Shown: positions 28,965 through 37,676 of the stretch, piece by piece | How the letters are laid out: each line of letters opens with the position of its first letter | Numbering within the stretch: position 1 is the stretch's first letter | Assembly (NCBI GenBank): GCA_949298955.1 | Contig: CASFYQ010000002.1 | Coordinates: 186,001 to 250,000 of the forward strand | From: an uncultured Bacteroidales bacterium | GTDB lineage: Bacteria > Bacteroidota > Bacteroidia > Bacteroidales > Barnesiellaceae | Reading direction: 5' to 3' | Length of the DNA: 64,000 nt | Translations under genes and position numbers: made by a program | Notes under the pieces: generated by a model | The model's input: only the letters and a program-made list of their open reading frames with translations | Told to the model about the DNA's origin: nothing | The model's database searches: none

Positions 28965-31331
28965 TTAATCGAATATTCCCTCGATGCTCTCCATCGGTTG
29001 TGCCGATACAGGTTCCTCGACATAAGAGCCGCCGCTACACGGGTCGGCATATTCGTCGGGGATTTCGAAATCACTCTCCTGCGAATAGCCCAAATCGGGG
29101 TCGCCGTAGACCTTCTGCATATAGAGTCCATAAATGGGCAAAGCCATACTGGCGCCCTGACCGTCGGCCATACCGTCGAAATGGATAGAGCGATCTTCGC
29201 CGCCAACCCACACTCCCGAAACCAAGTCGGGGGTAAAGCCCATGAACCAGCCGTCGGAGTTGTTGTTGGTCGTACCCGTCTTGCCGCCCATCGGAGCCGT
29301 AATACCATAGCGGAAGCGTATACGGCCGCCGGTACCGTGGTCGATTACATCGCGCAGCATGGGCAAGATGCGATAATAGGCCTGCTCGCTGAACACCTCG
29401 GTCATCGAGGGCGAGAACTCGGCAATTACGTTGCCCAGATTATCTTCGATGCGGGTGACATAAAGAGGGTCTACCCGCACCCCTTTGTTCGAGAATGCCG
29501 TATAAGCCGTCACCATCTCTTCGACCGAGACATCGACAGGGCCCAAGCAGAGCGACACCACCTCGTCAATCTTGTTCTTGATGCCAAACGAGTGCATCAA
29601 CCGGGCCAGCGACGAGGGCGACAGTTTATCCATCAACCGGGCCGAAATCCAGTTGTTCGAGTTGGCCAACCCCCAGCGCAGCGTCACCATCTCGCCCACC
29701 CTCGCCTTCGACGAGTTGCGGGGCGTCCAGGTCTGCCCGGTTTCGGTAATAAGCGTAGGCTGCTCGTTCAGGAACATATCACAAGGAGTAAAACCCTCTT
29801 CCATAGCCAACGTATAGAGGAATGGCTTCACCGTCGACCCGATTTGCCGACGCCCCACCGATGCCATGTTGTATTGGAAATGGGCAAAATCGGGACCGCC
29901 CACATAAGCCTTCACGTGGCCGGTATGGGGATCCATCGACATGAATCCCGTGCGCAGAAACGACTTTTGGTAACGTATCGAATCCATCGGCGACATAATC
30001 GTATCGATCATACCCTCATAAGAGAATACCTGCATCTCGACAGGAGTGATGAACGCCTGCCTGATTTTCTCCTCGCTCACACCGGCCCGCTTCATCGTGC
30101 GATAACGGTCGGACTGTTTCATGGCCCGGTCGAGTATTCCCTCACGCTCCTCCTTGGTAATGCTGCGGGAGAAGGGAGCATAGCTGCGCCCCTTCTTCTC
30201 GGCAAAGAAGCGGGGTTGCAGATAGTGCCCCAAATGCTCTTCGACAGCCGCCTCGGCATAACGCTGCATGCGTGAGTCGATGGTGGTATAGATTTTGAGA
30301 CCGTCGGTATAAATGTTATATTTCGACCCGTCGGCCTTCCGGTTCTTCTCGCACCACCCATACAGGGGGTTATTGGCCCAGGCGATGGAATCGTCGACAA
30401 ACTGCTGGGCTTCCCAGCCGCGATAGTCGGCCCGCTCGGGTTTCTTGGCAGTCATCATCAGCCGCAACTGCTCTCTGAAATAGGGGGCCAGCCCCTCCTT
30501 GTGGTCGACCCGCGTGTAGTGCAGTTTCAGCGGCAAAGCCTGCAACGAGTCGAGCTGCGCCTTGGTGATATAATTGGCCTTGTACATTTGGTTCAACACC
30601 GTATTTCGACGCCCGCGTGTGCGCTCGTTGAATCGGCGGGGATTATAATACGAAGGATTTTTGCACATGCCCACCAGCGTGGCAGCCTCCTCTATTTTCA
30701 GTTTGTCGGGAGTGGTATGGAAATAGATATAGGCAGCCGACTGGATACCGACTGCATTGTTGAGGAAATCGAAGTGGTTGAGATACATGTTCACAATCTC
30801 CTCCTTGGTGTAGAAACGTTCGAGCTGCACAGCGATAACCCACTCTTGCGGTTTCTGGAAAAGACGCTCCACGATATTGTCGGCACTGGGCGAATAGAGC
30901 AACTTGGCCAGCTGCTGGGTGATGGTACTACCGCCGCCGGCGCTCTTTTGAAAAAGGAGCCCCCGCTTGATAAAGGCACGGAAGAGCGCTTTCACATCGA
31001 TACCCGAGTGGTCTTTGAACCGAATATCTTCGGTAGCGATAAGCGCGTTGACCAAATAGGGCGATATTTCGTCATAATGCACATACACCCGATTGCTTTT
31101 GCTCTGGTAAAAACGACCTATCACCTCCATATCGGAAGAGTATATCTCCGAGGCAAACTTGTCCTTGGGGTTCTCCAAATCCTCGATGGGCGGCATATAG
31201 CCTATCCACCCCCAGGCAATCATGGCAAAGGCGGCTACCGCCAAGAGAACCAGCAGCCCGAAGGTACACCACATATATTTAATAATGCGCGAGGTGTTGC
31301 GAAACGGTTTTTTTATCTTATCCACTTTCAT
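28965..31331 (-). CDS. Penicillin-binding protein 1A, bifunctional transglycosylase/transpeptidase
   Basis: 788 residues. A short cytoplasmic tail and one transmembrane helix (about residues 20-45) come first. The GT51 glycosyltransferase domain has ATEDIRFKDHSGID near residue 100, GGGSTITQQLAKLLY near 130 and RFYTKEEIVNMYLNHFDF. The transpeptidase domain has the SxxK motif in GSTVKPFLYTLA near residue 500, SNN in LANSNNWIS and KTG in MGGKTGTTNNNSDGW. It polymerises and crosslinks peptidoglycan at the inner membrane. A TACCTTTG box on the minus strand (31414-31407) is a likely promoter element. Confidence 0.95.
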   Translation of the reverse strand: MKVDKIKKPFRNTSRIIKYMWCTFGLLVLLAVAAFAMIAWGWIGYMPPIEDLENPKDKFASEIYSSDMEVIGRFYQSKSNRVYVHYDEISPYLVNALIATEDIRFKDHSGIDVKALFRAFIKRGLLFQKSAGGGSTITQQLAKLLYSPSADNIVERLFQKPQEWVIAVQLERFYTKEEIVNMYLNHFDFLNNAVGIQSAAYIYFHTTPDKLKIEEAATLVGMCKNPSYYNPRRFNERTRGRRNTVLNQMYKANYITKAQLDSLQALPLKLHYTRVDHKEGLAPYFREQLRLMMTAKKPERADYRGWEAQQFVDDSIAWANNPLYGWCEKNRKADGSKYNIYTDGLKIYTTIDSRMQRYAEAAVEEHLGHYLQPRFFAEKKGRSYAPFSRSITKEEREGILDRAMKQSDRYRTMKRAGVSEEKIRQAFITPVEMQVFSYEGMIDTIMSPMDSIRYQKSFLRTGFMSMDPHTGHVKAYVGGPDFAHFQYNMASVGRRQIGSTVKPFLYTLAMEEGFTPCDMFLNEQPTLITETGQTWTPRNSSKARVGEMVTLRWGLANSNNWISARLMDKLSPSSLARLMHSFGIKNKIDEVVSLCLGPVDVSVEEMVTAYTAFSNKGVRVDPLYVTRIEDNLGNVIAEFSPSMTEVFSEQAYYRILPMLRDVIDHGTGGRIRFRYGITAPMGGKTGTTNNNSDGWFMGFTPDLVSGVWVGGEDRSIHFDGMADGQGASMALPIYGLYMQKVYGDPDLGYSQESDFEIPDEYADPCSGGSYVEEPVSAQPMESIEGIFD

Positions 31332-31477
31332 TGTTATTCCTGCAATCTACGGTTTTACGCCCCAAGAGCCACGTCCGGCGAGCCCCTTAAAGCCAAATTG
31401 TTAAAGCAAAGGTAGCAATTATATTTCATTCAACTGCATATTGCAGATTTATAAAGAATATTTTTTATGCCTAAACA
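31332..31477. other. Divergent intergenic region between the PBP1A gene and pyrB
   Basis: No gene. It holds the likely minus-strand -7 box of the PBP1A gene (31414-31407) and runs on the right into the pyrB promoter and leader. Confidence 0.5.
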
Positions 31478-31508
31478 TTTGCCTTTCGGCCTTTTTTTAC
31501 TATCTTTG
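31478..31508 (+). promoter_or_regulatory. pyrB promoter
   Basis: TTTG (31478-31481), 19 nt, then TATCTTTG (31501-31508), an exact fit to the Bacteroidetes promoter. Transcription from about 31515 gives a leader of about 177 nt before the pyrB ATG. Confidence 0.82.
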
Positions 31509-31517
31509 CTTATTGAA

Positions 31518-31622
31518 ATGAAATGGCGGGAACAGACATATAATCCATTACAAGAAAGGCATTTTTATAAAAGCCAGGGACTATATTCTCTCCAAGATAA
31601 AACAAGTTGCAAGCCAGCGTGA
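31518..31622 (+). CDS. Possible pyrBI leader peptide
   Basis: A 34-codon frame (MKWREQTYNPLQERHF...) starts only a few bases after the predicted transcript start and stops (TGA, 31620-31622) inside the left arm of the leader terminator. A ribosome at that stop would cover the hairpin. The position resembles the leader-peptide control of E. coli pyrBI, but there is no visible ribosome site and the 5' end is very short. Speculative. Confidence 0.25.
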   Translation: MKWREQTYNPLQERHFYKSQGLYSLQDKTSCKPA

Positions 31623-31647
31623 CAGTCATTGTCATGTTGGCTTTTTT
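31612..31647 (+). terminator. Attenuator-like terminator in the pyrB leader
   Basis: Arms 31612-31624 and 31630-31642 pair over 13 positions (two G-T pairs, 5-nt loop), followed by six T. It lies between the promoter and the pyrB start, not after a gene, so premature termination that responds to pyrimidine supply is likely. Confidence 0.75.
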
Positions 31648-31691
31648 CATGGGCAACCGCATTTGTAACCTATAAACAAATCATACCGACG

Positions 31692-32606
31692 ATGAGACAT
31701 GAGAGTTTAGTATCTATCACCGATTTTTCAAAAGAAGAAATTCTGGATCTGCTCCAAAAAGCGAGTCGATTCGAGGCAAATCCCAACCAGAAAATATTGG
31801 AGGGCAAAGTCGTGGCTACGCTATTTTTCGAGCCTTCGACTCGCACACGGCTCAGCTTCGAAACAGCCGTTAACCGGCTCGGCGGGAAAGTCATCGGATT
31901 CTCCGATGCCAGCACCACCAGTTCGTCGAAAGGCGAAACCTTGAAAGACACCATCATAATGGTAAGCAACTATGTCGACCTGATTATCATGCGCCACCAC
32001 CTCGAAGGGGCTGCCCGCTATGCATCTGAAATCTCGTCGGTTCCCATCATCAACGCAGGAGACGGCGCCAACCAGCACCCCTCGCAAACCATGCTCGACC
32101 TCTATTCGATTTACAAAACACAAGGAACACTCTCCAACCTCAACATCACGATGGTGGGCGACTTGAAATACGGCCGCACGGTTCACTCCCTGCTCATGGC
32201 CATGTCGCATTTCAATCCCACCTTCCATTTCGTCGCTCCCGACGAGTTGAAAATGCCTGTCGAATACAAAGTATTCTGCGAAGAGCACCACATTCCCTAT
32301 TTCGAACACTCCGAGTTCTCCGAGGAGGTCATCAACCAGGCCGACATCCTGTACATGACCCGCGTACAGCGCGAACGGTTCACCGACCTCATGGAGTATG
32401 AAAAGGTAAAGAACGTATACACCCTGCACAACAGCATGCTCGAGCACAGCAAAGACAACCTGCGCATACTGCACCCGCTGCCCCGTGTCAACGAAATATC
32501 CTACGACGTCGACAGCAATCCCAAGGCTTACTATTTCCAACAGGCCAAAAACGGACTGTTTGCCCGGCAAGCCATCATTTGCAAAGTATTAGGAATTGAA
32601 GTTTAA
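31692..32606 (+). CDS. pyrB: Aspartate carbamoyltransferase catalytic subunit
   Basis: Joins carbamoyl phosphate and aspartate, the committed step of pyrimidine synthesis. It has 304 residues from the ATG at 31692 ([20 protein letters not shown]). A frame from 31629 would begin inside the leader terminator and was rejected. Motifs: [12 protein letters not shown] near residue 50 (carbamoyl phosphate site), [12 protein letters not shown] near 132, [11 protein letters not shown] and HPLPRVNEI near 267. pyrI follows at once, so the enzyme should be the allosteric holoenzyme. Confidence 0.97.
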   Translation: MRHESLVSITDFSKEEILDLLQKASRFEANPNQKILEGKVVATLFFEPSTRTRLSFETAVNRLGGKVIGFSDASTTSSSKGETLKDTIIMVSNYVDLIIMRHHLEGAARYASEISSVPIINAGDGANQHPSQTMLDLYSIYKTQGTLSNLNITMVGDLKYGRTVHSLLMAMSHFNPTFHFVAPDELKMPVEYKVFCEEHHIPYFEHSEFSEEVINQADILYMTRVQRERFTDLMEYEKVKNVYTLHNSMLEHSKDNLRILHPLPRVNEISYDVDSNPKAYYFQQAKNGLFARQAIICKVLGIEV

Positions 32607-32627
32607 CCCCCTATCATTTCGAAAATC

Positions 32628-33089
32628 ATGAACGTCGAAAAGAAAGAACTAAAAGTAGCAGCCCTCGAAAACGGAACAGTAATCGACCACATTCCTTCGA
32701 ACCAACTCTTCAAAGTCGTTTCGATTCTAAGGCTCGAAGACTGCACCAACAGCATAACCATAGGCAACAACCTGGCCAGCAAGAAAATAGGCAAAAAAGG
32801 AATCATCAAGGTGGCCGACCGCTTCTTTAAGGAAGAAGACTTGAACAAAATCGCTCTGGTAGCCCCCGAAGCCCAAATCAACATCATTCGCGACTACCGG
32901 GTGACCGAGAAACGCAAAGTGTCGCTCCCCGACGTGGTACACGGCATCATTCGCTGCGGAAACCCCAAATGTATCACCAACAACGAACCGATGGAAACCA
33001 TCTTCCACGTAACCGACAAGGTGAACATTCAAGTCAAGTGCCACTACTGCGAACGCTCGGTATCGAAAGACGAAATAGAAATCTGCTAA
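32628..33089 (+). CDS. pyrI: Aspartate carbamoyltransferase regulatory subunit
   Basis: 153 residues, the usual size. The N-terminal nucleotide-binding domain carries [20 protein letters not shown]. The C-terminal zinc domain has four Cys in CGNPKC (near residue 109) and CHYC (near 137). It mediates feedback control of PyrB by CTP and ATP. It starts 21 nt after pyrB and is followed 13 nt later by a flavin reductase gene. Confidence 0.97.
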   Translation: MNVEKKELKVAALENGTVIDHIPSNQLFKVVSILRLEDCTNSITIGNNLASKKIGKKGIIKVADRFFKEEDLNKIALVAPEAQINIIRDYRVTEKRKVSLPDVVHGIIRCGNPKCITNNEPMETIFHVTDKVNIQVKCHYCERSVSKDEIEIC

Positions 33090-33102
33090 CCATCGCCCCT
33101 TT

Positions 33103-33672
33103 ATGAAACAGAACTGGAAACCCGGGACTACCATCTACCCGCTGCCCGCCGTCCTGGTGAGTTGCGGCAGCGCTCCCGAAGAGTACAACCTGCTCACCGT
33201 GAGCTGGGTGGGCACGATATGCACCAACCCGCCCATGTGCTACGTATCGATACGGCCCGAACGGCACTCCTACGAGATTCTGCGCAAGAACATGGAGTTT
33301 GTCATCAACCTCACGACGGTCGAGATGGCTCGTGCCACCGACTGGTGCGGGGTAACCTCGGGAAAAAACTACAACAAGTTCGAAAAAACCGGACTCACCC
33401 CCCGCAAGGCCCAAATCGTACAAGCTCCCTACGTCGATGAGTCGCCCCTCTGCATCGAATGCAAAGCCCGCGAGATTGTCCGCCTGGGTTCGCACGACAT
33501 GTTCATTGCCGACGTCGTCAACCTGCTGGCCGACGACAAATACATCGACCCCGAAACCGGAGCCTTCGACATGCAGAAGGCCAATCTACTGGTCTATTCG
33601 CACGGGCACTACTACGAGATGGGGCAAGAGATAGGCAAATTCGGCTGGTCGGTTCAAAAGAAAAACAAGTAA
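33103..33672 (+). CDS. Flavin reductase family protein (FMN-binding split barrel)
   Basis: 189 residues. The N-terminal part (PLPAVLVSCGSAPEEYNLLT, then SWVGTICTNPPMCYVSIRPE) and the later HDMFIADVVNLLADDKYID are typical of the flavin-reductase-like split barrel. These proteins bind FMN and reduce flavin or act as small oxidoreductases; the substrate is unknown. It is in an apparent operon after pyrI and before an outer-membrane protein gene. The link to pyrimidine synthesis may only be operon organisation. Confidence 0.82.
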   Translation: MKQNWKPGTTIYPLPAVLVSCGSAPEEYNLLTVSWVGTICTNPPMCYVSIRPERHSYEILRKNMEFVINLTTVEMARATDWCGVTSGKNYNKFEKTGLTPRKAQIVQAPYVDESPLCIECKAREIVRLGSHDMFIADVVNLLADDKYIDPETGAFDMQKANLLVYSHGHYYEMGQEIGKFGWSVQKKNK

Positions 33673-33677
33673 CGCGC

Positions 33678-34376
33678 ATGAAGAGACTGGTTTCCGTCAT
33701 CTGTATCGCCCTCTCCCTGACCTTTGCCGCCCAAAGCCAGACCCAAGTCAAGGTGAAGGAACTGAACGTGAGCAAACGGTTCAACTGGGGCGTTCGGCTG
33801 GGGGTAACCGCGCCTCTGGTCGCCATACGACACATGACCCTCGACGGAAACCGTATCGACGAATCGAACTCCGGGTCGAGCTTAGGATTGACAGGCTCGT
33901 TCATAGGCCGGTACAACATCAAGCGCCACTACATACAGCTCGAAATAGGCATGCACCAGTCGCACACCCGATTATACACACCCGAATACGGGCTGAACAA
34001 AATCAGCACATCGGCCTATGCCGTCGATGTGCCCATCTTGTACGGCTACAACATCACCAAGCACGGGCCTTTTCTCATGAACCTCTTTGCAGGGCCTCGC
34101 ATCTCTTACGTTTGCAACGAGACCAGCCGCATCAATACCAGCAATTCGACTCGCAACCTAATCTACGACGACAAACCCGACAATTTTTCGTTCTATGCCA
34201 CAAGCGGGCTCAGCACCACCATAGGCCACCTCTACATCGATTTCCGATATGCCTACTGCATACGGAACTCCAAAGACCAGTCGTTCCGAGTCAATCTCGA
34301 CGACAATCGGGTGGGACAGGTAAAACTCTCGCGCAGGGTCAACGAATTGAGCATTTCAATAGGATATTTATGGTAA
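33678..34376 (+). CDS. Outer-membrane beta-barrel protein (PorT-like)
   Basis: 232 residues from the ATG at 33678, 5 nt after the previous stop; the longer frame upstream overlaps the flavin reductase gene and was rejected. A signal peptide (LVSVICIALSLTFAAQS) is followed by alternating amphipathic strands and a terminal aromatic residue (ELSISIGYLW), as in small outer-membrane barrels. The pattern resembles PorT/opacity-like barrels of Bacteroidetes. Its partner is not known. glyA follows 23 nt later. Confidence 0.7.
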   Translation: MKRLVSVICIALSLTFAAQSQTQVKVKELNVSKRFNWGVRLGVTAPLVAIRHMTLDGNRIDESNSGSSLGLTGSFIGRYNIKRHYIQLEIGMHQSHTRLYTPEYGLNKISTSAYAVDVPILYGYNITKHGPFLMNLFAGPRISYVCNETSRINTSNSTRNLIYDDKPDNFSFYATSGLSTTIGHLYIDFRYAYCIRNSKDQSFRVNLDDNRVGQVKLSRRVNELSISIGYLW

Positions 34377-34399
34377 AAAACTTTTAATACACACCTAAC

Positions 34400-35680
34400 A
34401 TGAAAAGAGACAACATCATTTTCGACATCATCGAAAAAGAGAATCAACGACAACGTAAAGGAATCGAATTGATTGCCTCTGAAAACTTTGTCAGCGAACA
34501 AGTGATGCAGGCCATGGGATCCTGCCTGACCAACAAATACGCCGAAGGGTATCCCGGCAAACGCTATTACGGAGGCTGCGAAGTGGTGGATCAAAGCGAA
34601 CAAGTGGCCATCGACCGCATCAAAAAACTGTTCAACGCCGAGTGGGCCAACGTACAACCGCATTCGGGCGCACAAGCCAACATGGCCGTATTCATGGCCG
34701 TGCTCAACCCCGGCGACAAATTCCTGGGACTGAACCTCTCGCATGGCGGTCACCTCTCGCACGGAAGCCCCGTGAATTTCTCGGGACTCATGTTCCACCC
34801 GCTCGAATATAGCGTAAGAGAAGATACCGGCTATGTCGACTACGATATGATGGAAGAGGTGGCTCTGCGCGAACGCCCGAAACTCATCATCGGCGGTGCT
34901 TCGGCCTACTCGCGCGAATGGGACTATGCCCGTATGCGCAAGATTGCCGACGAGATTGGAGCCATCTTCATGGTCGACATGGCTCACCCGGCCGGACTCA
35001 TCGCTGCAGGATTACTCGAAAACCCGCTCAAATATGCCCACATCGTCACCTCGACAACTCACAAAACCCTGCGGGGGCCCCGTGGCGGTATCATTCTGAT
35101 GGGCAAAGATTTTGACAACCCTTGGGGCAAAAAGACTCCCAAAGGCGAAATCAAGAAAATGTCGGCCCTGCTCGACTCTGCCGTATTCCCCGGCGTACAG
35201 GGCGGCCCGCTCGAACATGTAATCGCAGCCAAAGCCGTAGCCTTCGGCGAAGCATTACAACCCGAGTATGTCGACTATCAGACTCAGGTAAAGAAAAACG
35301 CCGCGGCCATGGCACAAGCCTTTATGGACAAAGGCTACAAAATCATCTCCAACGGTACCGACAACCACTGCATGCTCATCGACCTGCGCACCAAATTCCC
35401 CGAACTGACGGGTAAGGTAGCCGAGAAAGCTCTCGTACAGGCCGACATCACGGTCAACAAGAACATGGTGCCGTTCGACAGCCGCTCGCCGTTCCAGACC
35501 TCGGGTATCCGGGTAGGTACACCGGCCATCACCACCCGCGGCGCCAAAGAGGATATGATGCTCGAAATCGTCGAACTCATCGACACCGTGCTCTCCAACC
35601 CCGAAAGCGAAGCGGTAATCAAAGCCGTACGCGAGAAGGTGAACAGCATGATGAAGGACTATCCCATCTTTGCCTACTAA
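34400..35680 (+). CDS. glyA: Serine hydroxymethyltransferase
   Basis: Interconverts serine and glycine using PLP and tetrahydrofolate and supplies one-carbon units. 426 residues. Visible motifs are the N-terminal [19 protein letters not shown], the tetrahydrofolate/PLP region [15 protein letters not shown], and the PLP lysine in [15 protein letters not shown] near residue 225. It appears to be the last gene of the pyrB-led operon and is followed by a strong palindromic terminator. Glycine and one-carbon supply for nucleotides could explain the grouping. Confidence 0.97.
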   Translation: MKRDNIIFDIIEKENQRQRKGIELIASENFVSEQVMQAMGSCLTNKYAEGYPGKRYYGGCEVVDQSEQVAIDRIKKLFNAEWANVQPHSGAQANMAVFMAVLNPGDKFLGLNLSHGGHLSHGSPVNFSGLMFHPLEYSVREDTGYVDYDMMEEVALRERPKLIIGGASAYSREWDYARMRKIADEIGAIFMVDMAHPAGLIAAGLLENPLKYAHIVTSTTHKTLRGPRGGIILMGKDFDNPWGKKTPKGEIKKMSALLDSAVFPGVQGGPLEHVIAAKAVAFGEALQPEYVDYQTQVKKNAAAMAQAFMDKGYKIISNGTDNHCMLIDLRTKFPELTGKVAEKALVQADITVNKNMVPFDSRSPFQTSGIRVGTPAITTRGAKEDMMLEIVELIDTVLSNPESEAVIKAVREKVNSMMKDYPIFAY

Positions 35681-35707
35681 GACTTACTGAATCCAGAACT
35701 TTAATCC

Positions 35708-35745
35708 GGTACACTCCCGACGCGTCGGGAGTGTACCTTTCATTT
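35708..35745 (+). terminator. Intrinsic terminator after glyA
   Basis: A perfect 30-bp palindrome (35708-35737, GGTACACTCCCGACG and its complement) followed by TTTCATTT. It ends the pyrB-glyA operon. Confidence 0.82.
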
Positions 35746-35759
35746 ACACGACAGATTCC

Positions 35760-36473
35760 ATGAAAACAAGTTACAAATTCCTTTTGTCGGCCTTGATGCT
35801 TTTCGGAGCCTTCGCCCCCGAATGTGCCGCACAGGACTGGCCCAATCTCAACTGCTACCGCGAGGCCAACCGCACCCTCATGGAGGCCCGCCGCAACGAC
35901 CCGGCCAACGCTCAGACCAACTGGGTGGTATTCATGGGCGACTCGGGAACCCAAGGATGGGCCGAGAAAGACCCCGACTTTTTCACCGACAACCATTTCA
36001 TAGGCCGAGGCATCAACGGACAGACGACTCCGCAGATGTTGCTGCGTTTCCGCCAAGACGCCATCGACCTCGACCCCAAGGCAATCGTAATTCTGGGAGG
36101 TGCCAACGATATTGCCGGCAATACCGGCCCCTCGAACCACAAAATGATTATGGACAACCTCATGTCGATGGTCGAGCTGGCCCGGGCCAACGGCATCAAG
36201 GTTGTGCTCTGCTCGGTTCTCCCCTCCAACCATTTCTACTGGATACCCGAGCTCAAACCGGCCGACGCCATCATCGAGCTGAACCGCCAGATCAAAGCCT
36301 ATGCCGAGGACAACCGAATACCCTTCGTCGACTACTATTCTGCACTCGTCGACGACAAGAAAGGGCTGAACCCGGCTTATGCCATAGACAGCGCGCACCC
36401 TTCGCTCGAAGGATACAAACTCATGGAACCGTTGGTAATCGCCGGTATTGAACAGGCTCTCTCGCACCGATAA
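35760..36473 (+). CDS. SGNH/GDSL-family hydrolase, exported
   Basis: 237 residues with a signal peptide (FLLSALMLFGAFAPECAAQ). The four SGNH blocks are present: VVFMGDSGTQGW (catalytic Ser near residue 61), GRGINGQTT, LGGANDIAG (Asn) and DSAHPSLEGY (Asp and His). It is probably an acyl- or carbohydrate-esterase in the periplasm; the substrate is unknown. It stands alone between the glyA terminator and its own terminator at 36495. Confidence 0.88.
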   Translation: MKTSYKFLLSALMLFGAFAPECAAQDWPNLNCYREANRTLMEARRNDPANAQTNWVVFMGDSGTQGWAEKDPDFFTDNHFIGRGINGQTTPQMLLRFRQDAIDLDPKAIVILGGANDIAGNTGPSNHKMIMDNLMSMVELARANGIKVVLCSVLPSNHFYWIPELKPADAIIELNRQIKAYAEDNRIPFVDYYSALVDDKKGLNPAYAIDSAHPSLEGYKLMEPLVIAGIEQALSHR

Positions 36474-36494
36474 AAAGCGACTCCTACATATACG

Positions 36495-36532
36495 GCCAAG
36501 GCCCGAGGCGAATCCCCGGGCCTTGGCTTTTT
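36495..36532 (+). terminator. Intrinsic terminator after the first SGNH hydrolase
   Basis: Arms 36495-36508 and 36514-36527 pair over 14 positions with one mismatch and a 5-nt loop, followed by five T. The neighbouring gene converges from the right. Confidence 0.85.
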
Positions 36533-36551
36533 CTATCGGGTCGGCATCGCA

Positions 36552-37640
36552 CTACCGTATACCATACCGTTTCAATATCTTCATAATCTGGGGCTGGTAT
36601 TGTTTCACCAAACGGTCGAAACCCAAATCGTTGGGGTGAATACCATCGGACGACCCCTCGTGATCGGTACCGATGGCACGATTGTCACGAATAAGATAGA
36701 GGTCTTCTATCCCTTGCTTCTTCAACAGTTCATATTGCTCGACAAAGGCCTTGCCTTGACGAGTGCAACGGTCGTACACCTGTTGGTCGCTATACCCGCC
36801 CTCACGCATATAGGTTTCAATCATAATGACAGGTACACCCGGGTGATGCTTGCGTATTGTCTTTACCAAATATTGGGTACGCTCGGTAATCTCCTCGGGC
36901 GAAGGATTGGGCATACAGTCCAGCACGAAAGCATCGGCCTCGACATCTTTTATCATATCGGCTACGGTAGCCTCCATCTTGCCGCTACCGCTCAATCCGA
37001 AATTAATAAAATTAATACCTGTATTGCGCGCCATACGGGCCGGATAGGCCAACCCCGCACGACTGGCACAAGCCCCGTGCAGAATACTCGACCCATACAT
37101 CAGCACCCTGTGGCGGAAAGGCGAAGAATCGGCTGTGATGACCGAAGCCGAATCGACACCTATCTCGAGCGACGTCAGTTCATCGAACAAGGGGAGGTAG
37201 AGCAGAAACCGATGTTCTCCCGGTTTCAGATTGGCTACCAGCCGACTCTCGTGTTGCGTCTTCCCGGCTGCGGGGGTTCCTACTCCGGTCGGAATCCAAC
37301 CTTCGTCGCTATACATATAGAGATCGAGCCCCCTATGAGCTATCGGTGTCATATTCCCCATTACCCCTTTGCTCCGGGTTGTCCAGCGGGCAACCACCTT
37401 AGAGCTGTTGGTCTTGAAACAGATGCTCAGGCCGGCCGGATAGGTAAACAACTTTTCCACCCGTTTCGGCATATTGCCATACTTTTCTATGTCGACCCGA
37501 TGATAAATATTCGCAGGAGTAGGCATCGCCTTGCCCACCAGAGTGAGACTACCGGCATCGACATACTTTAACTCGTTTGCCGACCACACCAATGCCGGCA
37601 TCAAACAGCACAATGCAATGAATAAAATTCTACGTTTCAT
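36552..37640 (-). CDS. SGNH/GDSL hydrolase with N-terminal jelly-roll-like domain, exported
   Basis: 362 residues from the ATG at 37638-37640 (MKRRILFIALCCLMPALVWS, a signal peptide); the frame to 37664 only adds 8 residues. The N-terminal domain (residues about 25-180) has the pattern seen before the catalytic domain of two-domain SGNH esterases. The catalytic domain has RVLMYGSSILHG (Ser), NFGLSGSGKME and SDGIHPNDLGFD (Asp/His). It probably removes acyl groups from polysaccharides. It lies 36 nt after priA on the same strand and is not related to the first SGNH protein beyond the fold. Confidence 0.85.
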   Translation of the reverse strand: MKRRILFIALCCLMPALVWSANELKYVDAGSLTLVGKAMPTPANIYHRVDIEKYGNMPKRVEKLFTYPAGLSICFKTNSSKVVARWTTRSKGVMGNMTPIAHRGLDLYMYSDEGWIPTGVGTPAAGKTQHESRLVANLKPGEHRFLLYLPLFDELTSLEIGVDSASVITADSSPFRHRVLMYGSSILHGACASRAGLAYPARMARNTGINFINFGLSGSGKMEATVADMIKDVEADAFVLDCMPNPSPEEITERTQYLVKTIRKHHPGVPVIMIETYMREGGYSDQQVYDRCTRQGKAFVEQYELLKKQGIEDLYLIRDNRAIGTDHEGSSDGIHPNDLGFDRLVKQYQPQIMKILKRYGIR

Positions 37641-37676
37641 GGTTTTTATATATTTATGTTTCACATGTGTTTCCGC

